DNA of 64,000 nucleotides from Haloechinothrix sp033042135 (GCF_033042135.1 NZ_WBXM01000002.1:372001-436000), one strand, 5' to 3'; positions 16,104 to 24,883 are shown, counted from the stretch's first letter. The notes: generated by a model from the letters alone, not told the origin. Translations and numbers: made by a program.

Positions 16104-16255
16104 CGGTTATCGAGGCTCCGCATCACTGGACCACGCGGCCGACCTCGGCCGAGGCCGAGACGCGGATTCGCTGCGCCCGCGTGGTCGCCAAGGTCGACCA
16201 GCGGATGGCAACCCTGCCGCACACCGAACACCCGGAGCCGACGTGGTACCCATGA
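16100..16255 (+). CDS. Small 51-residue protein inside the sulfur operon
   Basis: A 51-codon frame starts with ATG overlapping the sfnG stop (ATGA) and ends with TGA 16253-16255 inside the start region of the next gene, so it fills the gap between sfnG and sfnB exactly. The product is soluble, contains a central helix-like stretch (SAEAETRIRCARVVAKVDQR) and ends in HPEPTWYP. No known family is recognised. Overlap at both ends argues for translation. It may be an accessory subunit of the monooxygenase or of the acyl-CoA dehydrogenase-like protein, but this is inference. Confidence 0.65.
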   Translation: MTVIEAPHHWTTRPTSAEAETRIRCARVVAKVDQRMATLPHTEHPEPTWYP

Positions 16256-17469
16256 ACGCGTCCCGGGAAACGACCGACACCGAGTGGGCGACCGCCACGG
16301 TGATCACCGGTGACGGGGATGCACTGACCACGGCGCGACGGCTCGCTGAACAGTTCGTGTCGGGTGCTGCCGAACGTGACGCCCAGCGTAGGCTGCCCCT
16401 GGCCGAGCTGGATGAGCTGGCTGCCAGTGGCCTGCTGGCTATCACCGTGCCGCGAACGTATGGCGGCGCTGACGTGTCGGTGCGCACGTTGACCGAGGTG
16501 TTTCGCCTGTTGGCGTGGGCCGATCCGAACATCGCCCAGATCCCACAAGGTCACTTCGTCTACGTCAATGTGCTCGAGGAGAACGGTTCGGTAGAGCAGA
16601 AGCGGTTCTTCTACCGTGAGGTGCTCGCGGGTAAACGGTTCGGCAATGCCCAAGCGGAATCCGGTCGCAGCGCATTGGACATCCATACGCGGTTGACTCC
16701 CGCCTGGGACGGTGGATTCGTGCTGTCGGGGACGAAGAAGTACGCCACCGGCGCGCTGGCCGCGCAGTGGATCGGCGTGCTGGCCAAGGACGCCGATGAT
16801 CGGCAGGTCGTGGCGTTCGTGCCGGGTGGTTCGCCGGGCGTGCAGGTGATCGACGACTGGGACGGCATGGGCCAGCGCACCACGGCCAGTGGCAGCGTGT
16901 GGTTGTCCCACGTCTCCGTGCCTGCCGAGCACGTCGTTCCGCACTACCGGACGTTCGAACGTCCGCAGGTACACGGCGCATTGGCGCAGCTGTTGCATGC
17001 GGCGATCGATGTCGGGATCGCGCGAGCGGCGTTGGATGACGCGGGGGAGTTCGTTCGCACGCGAAGCAGGCCGTGGAAGGACTCCGGTGCCGCGTCCGCG
17101 GCCGAGGAGCCGCTGGTCATCCACCAGTTCGGCGAGATGGAGATCCAGCTACGGGCCGCTGAGGCGCTGCTGGCCACAGCCGCCGATACCGTTGACCGGG
17201 CACGGCCGGAACCGTCCAACGGCTCCGCCGCCGAGGCGTCCATCGCGGTGGCCACCGCCAAAGCGTTCGGCGGGCGTACCGCCGTCGAGGCCGCCAACGC
17301 CCTGTTCGAACTCGCAGGCACCAGCTCGACGAGCGCGTCACTGAATCTCAACCGGCACTGGCGCAACGCCCGGACGCATTCACTGCACGATCCCGCGCGT
17401 TGGAAGGTGCAGCACATCGGCCGCTACGCCCTCAACGCGACACGTCCTCCCCGTAGCGGCCAGATCTGA
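16243..17469 (+). CDS. sfnB: SfnB-like acyl-CoA dehydrogenase-family oxidoreductase
   Basis: The 408-residue flavoprotein has the acyl-CoA dehydrogenase fold with PRTYGGADVS, the FMN/FAD region GNAQAESGRS and the C-terminal THSLHDPARWKVQHIG that marks the SfnB sulfur-acquisition group. Members may act as monooxygenases on organosulfur compounds using reduced flavin; the exact reaction is unresolved. GTG 16243 has GGAG 5 nt upstream; ATG 16252 is the alternative start. It overlaps the 51-codon gene and is followed by the FMN reductase after 11 bases. Confidence 0.85.
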   Translation: MVPMNASRETTDTEWATATVITGDGDALTTARRLAEQFVSGAAERDAQRRLPLAELDELAASGLLAITVPRTYGGADVSVRTLTEVFRLLAWADPNIAQIPQGHFVYVNVLEENGSVEQKRFFYREVLAGKRFGNAQAESGRSALDIHTRLTPAWDGGFVLSGTKKYATGALAAQWIGVLAKDADDRQVVAFVPGGSPGVQVIDDWDGMGQRTTASGSVWLSHVSVPAEHVVPHYRTFERPQVHGALAQLLHAAIDVGIARAALDDAGEFVRTRSRPWKDSGAASAAEEPLVIHQFGEMEIQLRAAEALLATAADTVDRARPEPSNGSAAEASIAVATAKAFGGRTAVEAANALFELAGTSSTSASLNLNRHWRNARTHSLHDPARWKVQHIGRYALNATRPPRSGQI

Positions 17470-17480
17470 CAAGGAGCGAA

Positions 17481-18032
17481 ATGACTTCCATTCTGGTGCT
17501 GACCGGGAGCCCATCGGCGGCGTCGCGTACCGCGGCGCTACTGGGACACCTTGCCGACCGGTGGCGCTCGGACGGCCATGATGTCCACTCCATAGCGGTG
17601 CGTAACCTACCGGCCGAGGCGTTGCTGTCGGCGGATGCCACCCACCCCGAGATCACGACAGTGACCGAAGCGATCGCTGCCGCCGACGGGATCGTCGTGG
17701 CCTCGCCGGTGTACAAGGCGGCGTACTCGGGTGTCCTGAAGGTGTTGTTGGACCTGCTGCCCCAGTACGCGTTCGCAGGCAAGACCGTACTCCCGTTGGC
17801 CACCGGCGGCACATCAGCGCACGTACTGGCCATCGATTACGCGATGCGTCCGGTGCTCAACTCACTGGGTGCGCATCACATCGTGCAGGGTTACTTCGTC
17901 CTCGACCGCCTGATCACCGTCACCGCTGACGGGGTCGCGCTCGACGAACATGCCGAGCGGGAACTCACGGCCATTGTGGATGAATTTTCCATGGTCATAC
18001 ACCGTGATGATCGGCTGATTACTGCTTCGTAG
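17481..18032 (+). CDS. ssuE: NAD(P)H-dependent FMN reductase (SsuE/MsuE type)
   Basis: A 183-residue flavodoxin-fold reductase with the FMN-binding start LVLTGSPSAASRT and the diagnostic SPVYKAAYSGVLKVLLDLLP of SsuE/MsuE. It makes free FMNH2 for the two-component monooxygenases SfnG and SsuD encoded on either side. A ribosome binding site AAGGAG stands just upstream of ATG 17481. Length and motif positions are normal for the family. Confidence 0.9.
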   Translation: MTSILVLTGSPSAASRTAALLGHLADRWRSDGHDVHSIAVRNLPAEALLSADATHPEITTVTEAIAAADGIVVASPVYKAAYSGVLKVLLDLLPQYAFAGKTVLPLATGGTSAHVLAIDYAMRPVLNSLGAHHIVQGYFVLDRLITVTADGVALDEHAERELTAIVDEFSMVIHRDDRLITAS

Positions 18033-18052
18033 CGATTGTCGTGGAGGCGACG

Positions 18053-19213
18053 ATGTCTCTGACGTTCCACTGGTTCCTGCCGACATACGGCGACAGCCGC
18101 TACCTCGTCATCGGCGGGCATGGCCTGCGGACGGCTGCCACCGGCAGTTCCCGGCCTGCGACCCTGGAGTATCTCGGACAGATCGCCCGCAGCGCCGAGC
18201 AACTCGGGTTCGTCGGCGCATTGACGCCGACCGGGGCCTGGTGTGAGGACGCGTGGCTGTCCACCGCGATGCTGACCGAGGTCACCAAACGGCTGAAGTT
18301 CCTGGTGGCCTTCCGCCCCGGACTGGTCTCGCCGACACTGGCCGCGCAGATGGCGGTCACGTTCCAGCGCCATTCGAACGGCAGGCTGCTGCTCAACGTG
18401 GTCACCGGAGGTGAGAGCCACGAACAACGTGCCTATGGCGACTTCCTGTCCAAGGAGGAGCGGTATCGGCGGACCGGAGAGTTCCTGCGGGTCGTCAGAT
18501 CGTTGTGGGACGGCACGTTGGTCAACTTCGCAGGCGAGTACGTTCGGGTTGAAGGAGCGCAGCTCAGCCGCGTGCCGGATCCAGTGCCGCCGGTATACTT
18601 CGGCGGATCCTCGGAGGCCGCCGTCACCATCGCCGCTGAACACGTCGACGTGTACCTGACCTGGGGTGAACCACCTGAGGCGGTAGCCGCCAAGATCCAC
18701 AGGATCCGCACGCTCGCCCGCGCCGCGGGGCGGCGAGTGCGGTTCGGGATCCGCCTACACGTCATCACGCGGGACACCTCCGAGCAAGCGTGGGCAGAGG
18801 CCCACCGGTTACTGGACGCCCTTGACCCGAGCACTATCGAGCGGGTCCAGCGGGGTCTGGCCCGCAGCGAGTCGGAGGGCCAAAGCCGCATGCTCGACCT
18901 TCACGGGGGCGGTACCCGCGACCTCGAGGTCTCCCCGAACCTGTGGGCAGGTGTCGGCCTGGTGCGAGGTGGAGCCGGAACCGCGCTGGTGGGAAGCCAC
19001 GCTGAGGTCGCCGACCGCATAGCCGAGTACCAAGAGCTGGGGATCGACGAGTTCATCCTCTCCGGACATCCACATCTGGAGGAAGCGTACTGGTTCGGAG
19101 AGGGTGTGTTACCACGCCTCCAGCGTCGTGGTTTGTGGTGCCATCCCGGATACGAGGAACAACCCGACGACAGGATGACCCCGTCCGTTCCGTTCGCAGG
19201 AGTGAGCCGATGA
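18053..19213 (+). CDS. ssuD: FMNH2-dependent alkanesulfonate monooxygenase
   Basis: The 386-residue luciferase-like protein matches SsuD in its N-terminus (FHWFLPTYGDSR), the substrate-loop ALTPTGAWCEDAW, LLLNVVTGGES and the C-terminal SGHPHLEEAYWFGEGVLP. It cleaves alkanesulfonates to an aldehyde and sulfite using FMNH2 from the reductase just upstream. ATG 18053 is chosen because GTGGAGG lies 5-6 bases upstream; GTG 18041 would overlap that site. No ssuABC uptake genes are present in the window, so import must be encoded elsewhere. Confidence 0.9.
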   Translation: MSLTFHWFLPTYGDSRYLVIGGHGLRTAATGSSRPATLEYLGQIARSAEQLGFVGALTPTGAWCEDAWLSTAMLTEVTKRLKFLVAFRPGLVSPTLAAQMAVTFQRHSNGRLLLNVVTGGESHEQRAYGDFLSKEERYRRTGEFLRVVRSLWDGTLVNFAGEYVRVEGAQLSRVPDPVPPVYFGGSSEAAVTIAAEHVDVYLTWGEPPEAVAAKIHRIRTLARAAGRRVRFGIRLHVITRDTSEQAWAEAHRLLDALDPSTIERVQRGLARSESEGQSRMLDLHGGGTRDLEVSPNLWAGVGLVRGGAGTALVGSHAEVADRIAEYQELGIDEFILSGHPHLEEAYWFGEGVLPRLQRRGLWCHPGYEEQPDDRMTPSVPFAGVSR

Positions 19214-19815
19214 CGATGGAATCAACGGCCGGAACGGTGACGGCGTCCTGGTCACCGTCGAACGAGCATCGTCGTGGCAGCGTGCTGATCCTTCCTGCCC
19301 TGGCCGACACCGCAGCTGCCTATGACGGCATAGGCGCGATCCTCGCCGGCGCGGGCTACGACGTCTGCGCGTTGGCCGAAGGCGACGACATCGATACCGC
19401 GGTGACGGTTCTCGGCCGTTTACCGGTGGATCGGCGGATTCCCCGGGTGGTTCTCGGGTCCGATACCGGCGCGGTGACGGCTATCCGCATGGCTCGCACC
19501 CCTGGAATCTCGCTGGACGCATTGGTGTTGGCCGGACTGCCGGGGCCGCTGAATCGACGGGATATCGAGGCGGGCCCTGGAGCGGTCCCGGCGCTGGTCG
19601 TGCATGGCGCGTTGGACGGGGAAGCGCCGTCATTGGAGGCCCGCTCGCTGACGGCGTACTGGAAGGCGGCGAGATTCGTCACCGTCGCCGACAGCGCGCA
19701 CGACGTTCTCCACGGCCCCCATCACCGCAGCGTGGCACTGGAGGTCACCCAGTTCCTGGAGACAGTCCGTACCGGCAAGAACCCCTTGCGGGTGTCCATC
19801 CGTTCGACCTGGTGA
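19210..19815 (+). CDS. Alpha/beta-hydrolase-like protein with Asp at the nucleophile position
   Basis: The 201-residue protein overlaps ssuD by four bases (ATGA) and has the alpha/beta-hydrolase layout: VLILPALADTAAAYDG, a nucleophile elbow VLGSDTGAV (residues 81-89), VPALVVHGALDG and a late His in ADSAHDVLHG. The elbow reads G-S-D-T-G, so Asp85 takes the place normally held by Ser. Asp nucleophiles are known in haloalkane dehalogenases and epoxide hydrolases, but the protein is short and may equally be inactive or a binding protein. It belongs to the sulfur operon by position. Confidence 0.75.
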   Translation: MTMESTAGTVTASWSPSNEHRRGSVLILPALADTAAAYDGIGAILAGAGYDVCALAEGDDIDTAVTVLGRLPVDRRIPRVVLGSDTGAVTAIRMARTPGISLDALVLAGLPGPLNRRDIEAGPGAVPALVVHGALDGEAPSLEARSLTAYWKAARFVTVADSAHDVLHGPHHRSVALEVTQFLETVRTGKNPLRVSIRSTW

Positions 19816-19859
19816 TCGGCCGGGGGGACGCGTCGCGCGGGGTATGCGAAGATTCCCGC

Positions 19860-20648
19860 GTGTCTGATGGGAGCGTGAGCCAGAGTCGCTCAGGTGCGCA
19901 GTCGGTGCAGCGAGCGCTGGCCGTGTTGCGCGCTGTCGAATCCGCCGACGACTCGGTCAGCGTCACGGAGCTCGCACAGCGGACCGGACTCACCGTCAGT
20001 ACCACGCACCGGCTGGCGCGGGCGCTGACCGAGGGCAGCCTGCTCAGCCAGGATCCGCGCAGCGAGCGCTACCGGCTCGGCCCCGGACTGGTAGCGCTGG
20101 GGCGTAACGCGGCGGAGCGCCTTGGCTACAACCGGGCGTTGCCGGCGCTGCAGGAGTTATCCCAGGCCACAGGGGAATCGGTCAACCTGGGCGTGCGGGC
20201 GGGCAACGAGGTCCACGTGATCCTGGACGCGGCTTCTCACCAGCCATTACGGTTCGATCAGGCCTCCGGAACGCGGGTGCCGATCCATACCTCGGCCATG
20301 GGCAAATGCCTGCTCGCGTTCACCGGCGACATCTCCGAAACCATCGAGCAGCTCGGTGAGCTGGTCGCGGTAACCGACCGCACTATCACGGACCCGCAGC
20401 GGTTGTATGACGAGCTCCACCTGGTTCGGCAGCGCGGGTGGGCGCTCAACGACGAGGAACGTAACGCCGGTGTTCGAGCGGTCGGCGCACCGGTACTCGG
20501 TCAGGGTGGCCACGTATTGGCCGCTGTCGCCCTGCAGGGGCCGACCGTCCGGGTGACCGATGACCGCCTGCCGGAACTGGTCAGGGCGCTGCAGCAGGTC
20601 ACCGCACAGATCGCACCGATGCTGATCGGGTACTCCGATCTCGACTGA
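19860..20648 (+). CDS. IclR-family transcriptional regulator
   Basis: The 262-residue protein has an N-terminal winged helix-turn-helix (SVQRALAVLRAVESADDSVSVTELAQ...GLTVSTTHRLARAL) and a C-terminal IclR effector domain (GESVNLGVRAGNEVHV, IHTSAMGKCLLAF, NDEERNAGVRAVGAPV). GTG 19860 has GAAGAT 6 bases upstream; GTG 19812, overlapping the previous stop, would add 16 residues and is an alternative. It is the last gene of the sulfur cluster and probably its local regulator. Candidate sites are the direct repeats at 14574-14601. Confidence 0.88.
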   Translation: MSDGSVSQSRSGAQSVQRALAVLRAVESADDSVSVTELAQRTGLTVSTTHRLARALTEGSLLSQDPRSERYRLGPGLVALGRNAAERLGYNRALPALQELSQATGESVNLGVRAGNEVHVILDAASHQPLRFDQASGTRVPIHTSAMGKCLLAFTGDISETIEQLGELVAVTDRTITDPQRLYDELHLVRQRGWALNDEERNAGVRAVGAPVLGQGGHVLAAVALQGPTVRVTDDRLPELVRALQQVTAQIAPMLIGYSDLD

Positions 20649-20671
20649 GCCTGCTGTTGAACGGCGGGTGC

Positions 20672-20689
20672 GTGGTGCGGAAGCACCAC
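20672..20689 (+). terminator. Hairpin after the IclR gene
   Basis: GTGGTGC and GCACCAC (7 bp) closed by a GGAA tetraloop, 23 bases after the IclR stop. No T tract follows. Confidence 0.45.
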
Positions 20690-20932
20690 TGGTCACCGAT
20701 GTACCGGCGCGTCTCGGCTGGCACGTTGGGCCGTCAGGCACGTGGCCGAAGCCGGGCCACCGCGTGCCTGCTGGGGCCGGGTCGCGCTCGACTGCTGTGC
20801 CGCACCCGTGTTGACACCGTGCCGTAGCCGATCGGCCACGGCCGTGCGCCGTCGGGCATGGCAGACCGACCGGTCACGACGACATCGTCCTGATCGATGC
20901 GCCCGAGTCGATGGTCACCAGGGGCGTCCGCA
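20690..20932. other. Non-coding region left of the island
   Basis: About 240 bases without a supported gene between the IclR gene and the degenerate tRNA copy. The reading frames here have no recognisable products. Confidence 0.35.
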
Positions 20933-20972
20933 GCAGGACTCGAACCTGCGATACCTGCTTCCGAGGGGCAGT
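20933..20972 (-). pseudogene. Degenerate copy of the 3' half of tRNA-Arg (candidate attachment-site remnant)
   Basis: These 40 bases match 26568-26607, the anticodon arm to T arm of the tRNA-Arg(CCG) gene, at 36 positions, including a 19-base identical run covering the T arm. No D arm and no matching acceptor stem is present, and the anticodon loop has lost the invariant T33. It is in the same orientation as the intact tRNA and lies on its 3' side, the geometry left by site-specific integration into a tRNA 3' end. Confidence 0.7.
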
Positions 20973-21215
20973 TGGTGCGACAGCTAGGGCTGCTACCAGT
21001 AGCGGTGGCGAAGCACCCGGCCTATGAGGCCATCAACCACCACGATGGTCCCCACTGTAGCGTGCCCCACACCGTGCCACGTGTATCACTGGATGGAGTG
21101 CGTAGGTGGCCAGCTTCCGGCCTATTGATGGTCGCGGCTCGGTCCCGCCGAGGTCGTTTCTCCCCGATTGCCTCGCTTCTGACGAGTTCCGGCCGCGGGC
21201 CTGGTCGGTATAGGT
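20973..21215. other. Region between the tRNA remnant and the MFS gene
   Basis: About 240 bases with no supported gene. A TATAGGT hexamer lies just before ATG 21216, too close to the start to be a typical promoter for a leadered transcript. No terminator is visible. Confidence 0.3.
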
Positions 21216-22712
21216 ATGGAGATACATGGACAGCACGACCGGGCGCGGCTTCTGGCGGCTGCTCCGGAGAACCTCGGTTCGGCCACAGCTGGTTCACGTC
21301 GGTGGTTCGCCCTGGCCCTGGTGGCCGCAGCGTTCTTCATGGGCGTGCTGGATTCCACCAGCGTGTACACCGCGTTGCCAACCATCGCGCTGGAACTGAG
21401 CTTCTCACCAGGGGCGATCCAGTGGGTCATCACGGCGTACGGGATCACGGTAGCCGGACTGCTGTTGCTTGGCGGGCGACTGGCAGATCGGCTGGGACGG
21501 CGGCGGGTGTTCCTCACTGCGGTCGGCGTTTTCGCGGCGGCCTCGGTGCTGTGTGGATTGGCATGGTCGAGCGATGTGTTGGTTGCGGCCCGGGTTGTGC
21601 AGGGTGCTGGAGCGGCGATTCTGACACCGGCAGGACTGTCCATCCTGATGACAATCTTCGCCGAGGGCCGTGACCGTAACCGGGCCTTGGGTGTGTGGGG
21701 TGGTCTGGGTGGTATGGGCGCCACTGCGGGGTTGATGCTCGGTGGTCCGATCACAGACGGTCTGGGCTGGTCGTGGATCTTCTGGGTCAACGTCCCGGTC
21801 TGCGTGGGCGTGTTGGCACTGGGTCCGGTCCTGCTGCCGGAGAGCCGGGCACGTGGACGTTCCTTCGACGTGGCTGGTGCTGTCGCCATCACGGCGGCGC
21901 TGGTGCTGATCGTTTACGCGCTGTCCACGGTGCCGGGGCGGGGGTGGTGGGCATTCCACACAGCGGGACCCGCGGTAGCGGCCCTGGTGCTGCTCGCCGT
22001 CTTCGTCGCTATTGAGGCCCGCTCGGGGGCTCCGCTGGTACCACTACGCCTCTTCCGATCCAAGGTGCTGGTCGGAGGCAATCTCGTCATGCTGATCGCG
22101 GGTATGTCCGTGGACGGCCTACTGATCATCCTCACCCTGTACGCGCAGCGGGTGCTGGGATACTCGGCGATCCAGTTCGGTATGGCCATGGTCGTCATGA
22201 CCCTCGTATCCGTCGGCGCCGTCATCGTCGGACAGCACTTGGTGACGAGGCTGGGCTTGCGGTTGGTGGCCTCCGGCGGCATGACGCTGATCGGCCTGGC
22301 CTGCCTGCTGCTGACGCAAGTCCCGCTCGACGGCCGTTTCGTAGGTGACCTGTTGGTCGGGCTGCTGATCTTTGGGGTGGGGATGGGCGCGGCCTTCGTC
22401 GCGTCGCAGATCGCCGCGTTGACAGGCGTGGCAGACCATGAGTCCGGCCTCGCTTCCGGAATCGAGGAGACGTCGTTCGCTATCGGTACCACTCTCGGCG
22501 TTGCGCTCGCTTCGGCAGTCGCCGTCGCCCACGCCGACCGGTTGATCGACGCCGGAGCGGCCACGGCGGTGGCCGAAACCGAAGGGTTCCGGTTCGCCTT
22601 CGGCGTGTTGGCGGGAGTCACCGTGCTCGGCGTCATCGCCGCACTGACCCTGCTCGGCCGGTCCCAATCCACCCGGGGTGAGCAGGCCGGGTATCCGAAG
22701 GCGATGAGTTGA
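21216..22712 (+). CDS. MFS multidrug exporter of the DHA2 (14-TM) family
   Basis: A 498-residue major facilitator with about 14 transmembrane helices. It carries motif C-like FMGVLDSTSVYTALPTIA in TM1, motif A GGRLADRLGRRRVF between TM2 and TM3, and GAGAAILTPAGLS. These are marks of the EmrB/QacA-type proton-driven drug exporters. The ATG at 21216 has only a weak ribosome binding site. The gene is followed after 63 bases by an ECF sigma factor gene in the same direction, and both lie within the putative island. Confidence 0.9.
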   Translation: MEIHGQHDRARLLAAAPENLGSATAGSRRWFALALVAAAFFMGVLDSTSVYTALPTIALELSFSPGAIQWVITAYGITVAGLLLLGGRLADRLGRRRVFLTAVGVFAAASVLCGLAWSSDVLVAARVVQGAGAAILTPAGLSILMTIFAEGRDRNRALGVWGGLGGMGATAGLMLGGPITDGLGWSWIFWVNVPVCVGVLALGPVLLPESRARGRSFDVAGAVAITAALVLIVYALSTVPGRGWWAFHTAGPAVAALVLLAVFVAIEARSGAPLVPLRLFRSKVLVGGNLVMLIAGMSVDGLLIILTLYAQRVLGYSAIQFGMAMVVMTLVSVGAVIVGQHLVTRLGLRLVASGGMTLIGLACLLLTQVPLDGRFVGDLLVGLLIFGVGMGAAFVASQIAALTGVADHESGLASGIEETSFAIGTTLGVALASAVAVAHADRLIDAGAATAVAETEGFRFAFGVLAGVTVLGVIAALTLLGRSQSTRGEQAGYPKAMS

Positions 22713-22775
22713 CCGGCCCGTGAGGTCGGTACCTGCAGCGGCGGCCGGTGCCGCGGAAACGAGAGGAGCGAACTT

Positions 22776-23786
22776 GTGATCACCATCGAACAGGATCTGG
22801 TGGAGGCATCGCGAGATGGAGATGCGGCCGCCTTCGCCGAGCTGATCGCGCCGTACCGGCGTGAGTTGCACGCCCACTGCTACCGGATGACAGCCTCACT
22901 GGACGACGCCGACGATCTGATGCAGGAGGCCCTGCTGCGCGCGTGGCGCGGCTTGACCTGCTTCGAGGGTCGCAGCTCGTTCCGGACGTGGCTATACCGG
23001 ATCGCGACGAACGTCTGCCTAACCGCGATCGCCAAGCAGGCCAGCCGAATGCTGCCCGCCGGTCTGCCGGGCGCCGCGAGTGAGACTCACGACAGTTCGC
23101 CGCCGGAGATGGCATGGATCAGTCCGTACCCGGACGCTGTCGACGGTGCCGGGGGCGAACTCGCCAGCCCCGAGGCCCGATACGAGTGGCGTGAGAGCGT
23201 GGAGTTGGCGTTCATCGCCGCAGTCCAGCACCTGTCGGCGAACCAGCGCGCCGCCCTCCTGTTACGCGATGTCCTTGGCTTCACGGCCCGCGAGGTAGCC
23301 GACGCGCTCCAGACCACCACGACGGCGGTCAATAGCGCACTGCAGCATGCGCGGAGGACCGTCCAGAGTCGCGTCCACGATCCCAGCCAGCAGGTCACAC
23401 TCCGGGCTCTCGGCGATGATCGGCTTCGGTCTGTCGTCGCGGAGTACATGGCCGCGTTCGAACGCGGCGACGTGAACGCAATCGCCGCAATGCTGGCCGC
23501 CGATGCGACCTGGTCGATGCCGCCGTCTAGCCAGTGCTACCACGGCGTACAGGCGATCGTGGACTTCCTCACCCGCGGCCCGATTCGTGAGCGCTGGAGG
23601 CACAGAGCAACAAGTGCGAATGGGCAACTTGCGGTCGGTTGCTATCTCCAGGAAGCAGACAGCGGGATATACCGAGCGACGGTGATCGACGTACTCACGT
23701 TGCGCGGAGCCAAGATCCTCGCAGTTACATCCTTTGCCGATGGTCAGCTGTTCAGTCGATTCGGTCTGCCTGAATCACTTCAATAG
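22776..23786 (+). CDS. ECF sigma factor with C-terminal SnoaL-like domain (SigG type)
   Basis: The 336-residue protein has sigma region 2 (FAELIAPYRRELHAHCYRM, DADDLMQEALLRAW, FEGRSSFRTWLYRIATN), region 4 (LSANQRAALLLRDVLGFTAREVADAL) and a C-terminal SnoaL/NTF2-like domain (about 215-336, YMAAFERGDVNAIAAML). This is the layout of SigG/ECF41-like sigma factors, where the tail modulates activity and no anti-sigma gene is required. GTG 22776 has GAGGAG about 7 nt upstream. It is likely co-transcribed with the MFS gene and ends before a strong terminator. Confidence 0.9.
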   Translation: MITIEQDLVEASRDGDAAAFAELIAPYRRELHAHCYRMTASLDDADDLMQEALLRAWRGLTCFEGRSSFRTWLYRIATNVCLTAIAKQASRMLPAGLPGAASETHDSSPPEMAWISPYPDAVDGAGGELASPEARYEWRESVELAFIAAVQHLSANQRAALLLRDVLGFTAREVADALQTTTTAVNSALQHARRTVQSRVHDPSQQVTLRALGDDRLRSVVAEYMAAFERGDVNAIAAMLAADATWSMPPSSQCYHGVQAIVDFLTRGPIRERWRHRATSANGQLAVGCYLQEADSGIYRATVIDVLTLRGAKILAVTSFADGQLFSRFGLPESLQ

Positions 23787-23859
23787 CTGGCGCTGCCTGA
23801 TCAAGCTGCGAGGGCAAGGCGATAGCTTCCGGGCTGACCTTCGGTCGGCGCGGTGGCGA

Positions 23860-23889
23860 GGGGAGCCCCTCGCCACCGCAAGTGGACTT
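23860..23889 (+). terminator. Strong terminator hairpin after the sigma factor gene
   Basis: Perfect 14-bp arms, GCGGTGGCGAGGGG and its complement, with only AG between them, 74 bases after the sigma factor stop. No T tract follows. Confidence 0.75.
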
Positions 23890-24451
23890 CCACTGTCGCT
23901 GGCCTCGTCGGCGGCATACATGTCGTGGTTCGAGTTCACATACAAGCAGATGGACATGACGTGGCCCGATCCGACGGCCATGGCTCGTCGGCCTGTGCCG
24001 AGGTGCTCATTCACGTCGTTTCGGTGATGCTGCTGGCGATCCCGAAGGCGTGCCCTGCGGTCGTGGAATCGCAGGGTGCCTCGAGTCGTGCGGCGGCCAG
24101 GTCCGGCAGGCGGAAGACGGTGCTGGCGGCGGGGAAATCGGTGGGCCGCCGGGTGGGGACTCGTCGACGGATCACCGCCAGTCACCTCGTGCAGCGTGGA
24201 CATCCCAGTGGCTGCATGCGGGACGCCCGGCACCGCAGGGACGTCGTCGTACCCCGCTGGCCAGCCACCGGTCGGCAGAGCAGTCCCCGAAGTACCGACG
24301 CCATCGCACAACGCCCTGCCCCCTCTCACGGAAACCATGTCCCGCGCCTACGACCTGGTGGCTGCGCTAGTGGCACGAGATCCTGCTCGAGGACGTCCTC
24401 TACTGGCAGTACGGCAACCAGACTGTGTGGCCGGGGTCGACCTCGGGACGC
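23890..24451. other. Degenerate region inside the island
   Basis: About 560 bases without an intact gene. Two stretches look like eroded coding DNA: on the minus strand around 24010-24150 a frame reads STVFRLPDLAAARLE, and on the plus strand around 24370-24440 a frame reads HEILLEDVLYWQYGN. Neither has a start or an intact frame, and neither family is recognised. Confidence 0.4.
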
Positions 24452-24795
24452 TCACTGCGTGGCGCGGGCTCGGATGGCTGAGAGCTCGGCCATATGTTCT
24501 TCGCCCCAGCGCCCCAGGTCAGCGAGTGCTTGGTCGAGCGCCTTGCCTGATCCGGTGAGCGAATAGGTGACTTTCGGTGGCACTTCGCGGAACACTTCGC
24601 GATGCACGATGCCGTTGCGTTCCAGCTCGCGTAGCAGTTGGGTCAGCACGTGCTCGGTGACCCCGTCGAGTTCGCGCCGGAGCTCGCCAAAGCGGCGCGG
24701 CTCCTCGCTGAGTTCCCAAAGGATGAGCGGCTTCCATTTCCCCCGACGACGTCGATCGCCGCGTCGAGTCCACACAGGAAGTTCGGACCAGGCAT
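24452..24795 (-). pseudogene. HxlR-family regulator, frameshifted near the N-terminus
   Basis: From ATG 24795, behind a GAGGTGG site, the frame reads MPGPNFLCGLDAAIDVVGG, the expected HxlR start with its conserved Cys. The rest (GKWKPLILWELS, RRFGELRREL, VTEHVLTQLLRELE, VPPKVTYSLTGSGKAL) is in another frame. The break is at a run of five C on the plus strand (24740-24744) that would need six. The uninterrupted alternative from 24811 has an abnormal Arg-rich N-terminus. It is therefore a pseudogene or a sequence error. The gene is divergent from the dehydrogenase it probably controlled. Confidence 0.75.
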
Positions 24796-24825
24796 GCTGC
24801 AACCACCTCACTATCCAAAAAGTCA

Positions 24826-24851
24826 GTACTTGAGAACATAGTGTGTACTTG
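24826..24851. promoter_or_regulatory. Candidate HxlR operator: GTACTTG direct repeats
   Basis: GTACTTG occurs at 24826-24832 and 24845-24851 in the AT-rich gap between the divergent HxlR and dehydrogenase genes, 19 bp apart. HxlR regulators usually bind between themselves and a divergent target. Confidence 0.4.
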
Positions 24852-24883
24852 TACCTGAAGGGGGTTGGTACGACGCTGAAGGC

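Noticed and set aside
20925..21000. A functional second tRNA gene on the minus strand
   Set aside because: The T arm and part of the anticodon arm are present, but there is no D arm, no pairing acceptor stem and the loop lacks T33, so it is a remnant.
23853..24566. A 237-codon plus-strand ORF
   Set aside because: It overlaps a terminator and the HxlR gene, has no motif and no ribosome binding site; the region looks eroded.
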